Assembly: GCF_000482865.1 (NCBI RefSeq)
Contig: NZ_AXWW01000073.1
Coordinates: 1 to 32,300, forward strand
Length of the DNA stretch: 32,300 nucleotides
Direction: 5' to 3'
Source of the DNA: Actinokineospora inagensis DSM 44258
GTDB lineage: Bacteria; Actinomycetota; Actinomycetes; Mycobacteriales; Pseudonocardiaceae
In this document: positions 32,108 through 32,300 of the stretch, one piece after another
Position numbering within the stretch: position 1 is the first letter of the stretch
How the letters are laid out: each line of letters starts with the position of its first letter
Made by a program: the position numbers and the translations under genes
The notes under the pieces: generated by a model
Told to the model about the DNA's origin: nothing
The model's database searches: none
What the model saw: the letters and a program-made list of their open reading frames with translations, nothing else

Positions 32108-32300
<193 letters not shown>

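Overview
The window is high-GC actinobacterial chromosome. It has strong G/C preference at third codon positions, many GTG starts, leaderless-type promoters, Sec-exported peptidases and LuxR, GntR and LytTR regulators. It ends in the first ~193 bases of a 16S rRNA gene. The 16S start and the overall gene style suggest Pseudonocardiales (Saccharothrix/Actinokineospora/Lentzea-like), but the genus cannot be fixed from this stretch.

Layout. 1-75: probable tail of an upstream gene. 79-3688: a large LuxR-family ATPase regulator divergent from an exported intradiol dioxygenase-like protein; a 9-bp inverted repeat lies between them. 3689-4358: non-coding, with strong hairpins and the frameshifted remnant of a FAD-dependent oxidoreductase. 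4359-6291: a GntR/UTRA regulator and a GDP-L-fucose-synthase-like enzyme. 6724-8258: a TrmB/LuxR-type regulator and a STAS-domain protein. 8356-10948: a trypsin-like protease with a P-domain and an M14 carboxypeptidase, both secreted. 11339-12229: an HTH protein, followed by ~900 bp of minisatellite DNA. 13132-14429: a small Cys-containing protein translationally coupled to a PfkB sugar kinase. 14680-16666: a DUF574-type methyltransferase, a SnoaL-like protein and an EI24/CysZ-like membrane protein. 16726-19068: an ABC exporter and a small helical protein.

19200-26167 looks like one functional module. A cytosolic LytS-type histidine kinase and a LytTR response regulator overlap by 4 bp. They are followed by two cassettes, each a small two-helix membrane protein overlapping a sodium:solute symporter by 4 bp; the second is a clear DUF485 (YjcH)-ActP pair. 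This suggests two-component control of monocarboxylate (acetate-like) uptake. Between the regulator and the first cassette lies a five-copy ~132-bp tandem repeat in which four copies carry a perfect actinobacterial DnaA-box sequence.

26326-32300: an HNH nuclease lipoprotein, two long inverted-repeat elements of the same family as the 132-bp array, a small S1 protease, a PaaZ-type bifunctional enzyme convergent with a snapalysin-like metalloprotease, then the rRNA leader with a good promoter and the 5' end of 16S rRNA.

The most notable items are the repeat family present both as a DnaA-box-bearing array and as MITE-like hairpins, the FAD-enzyme relic, the fucose-synthase homologue lacking its epimerase cysteine, and the STAS protein lacking its phosphorylatable serine.
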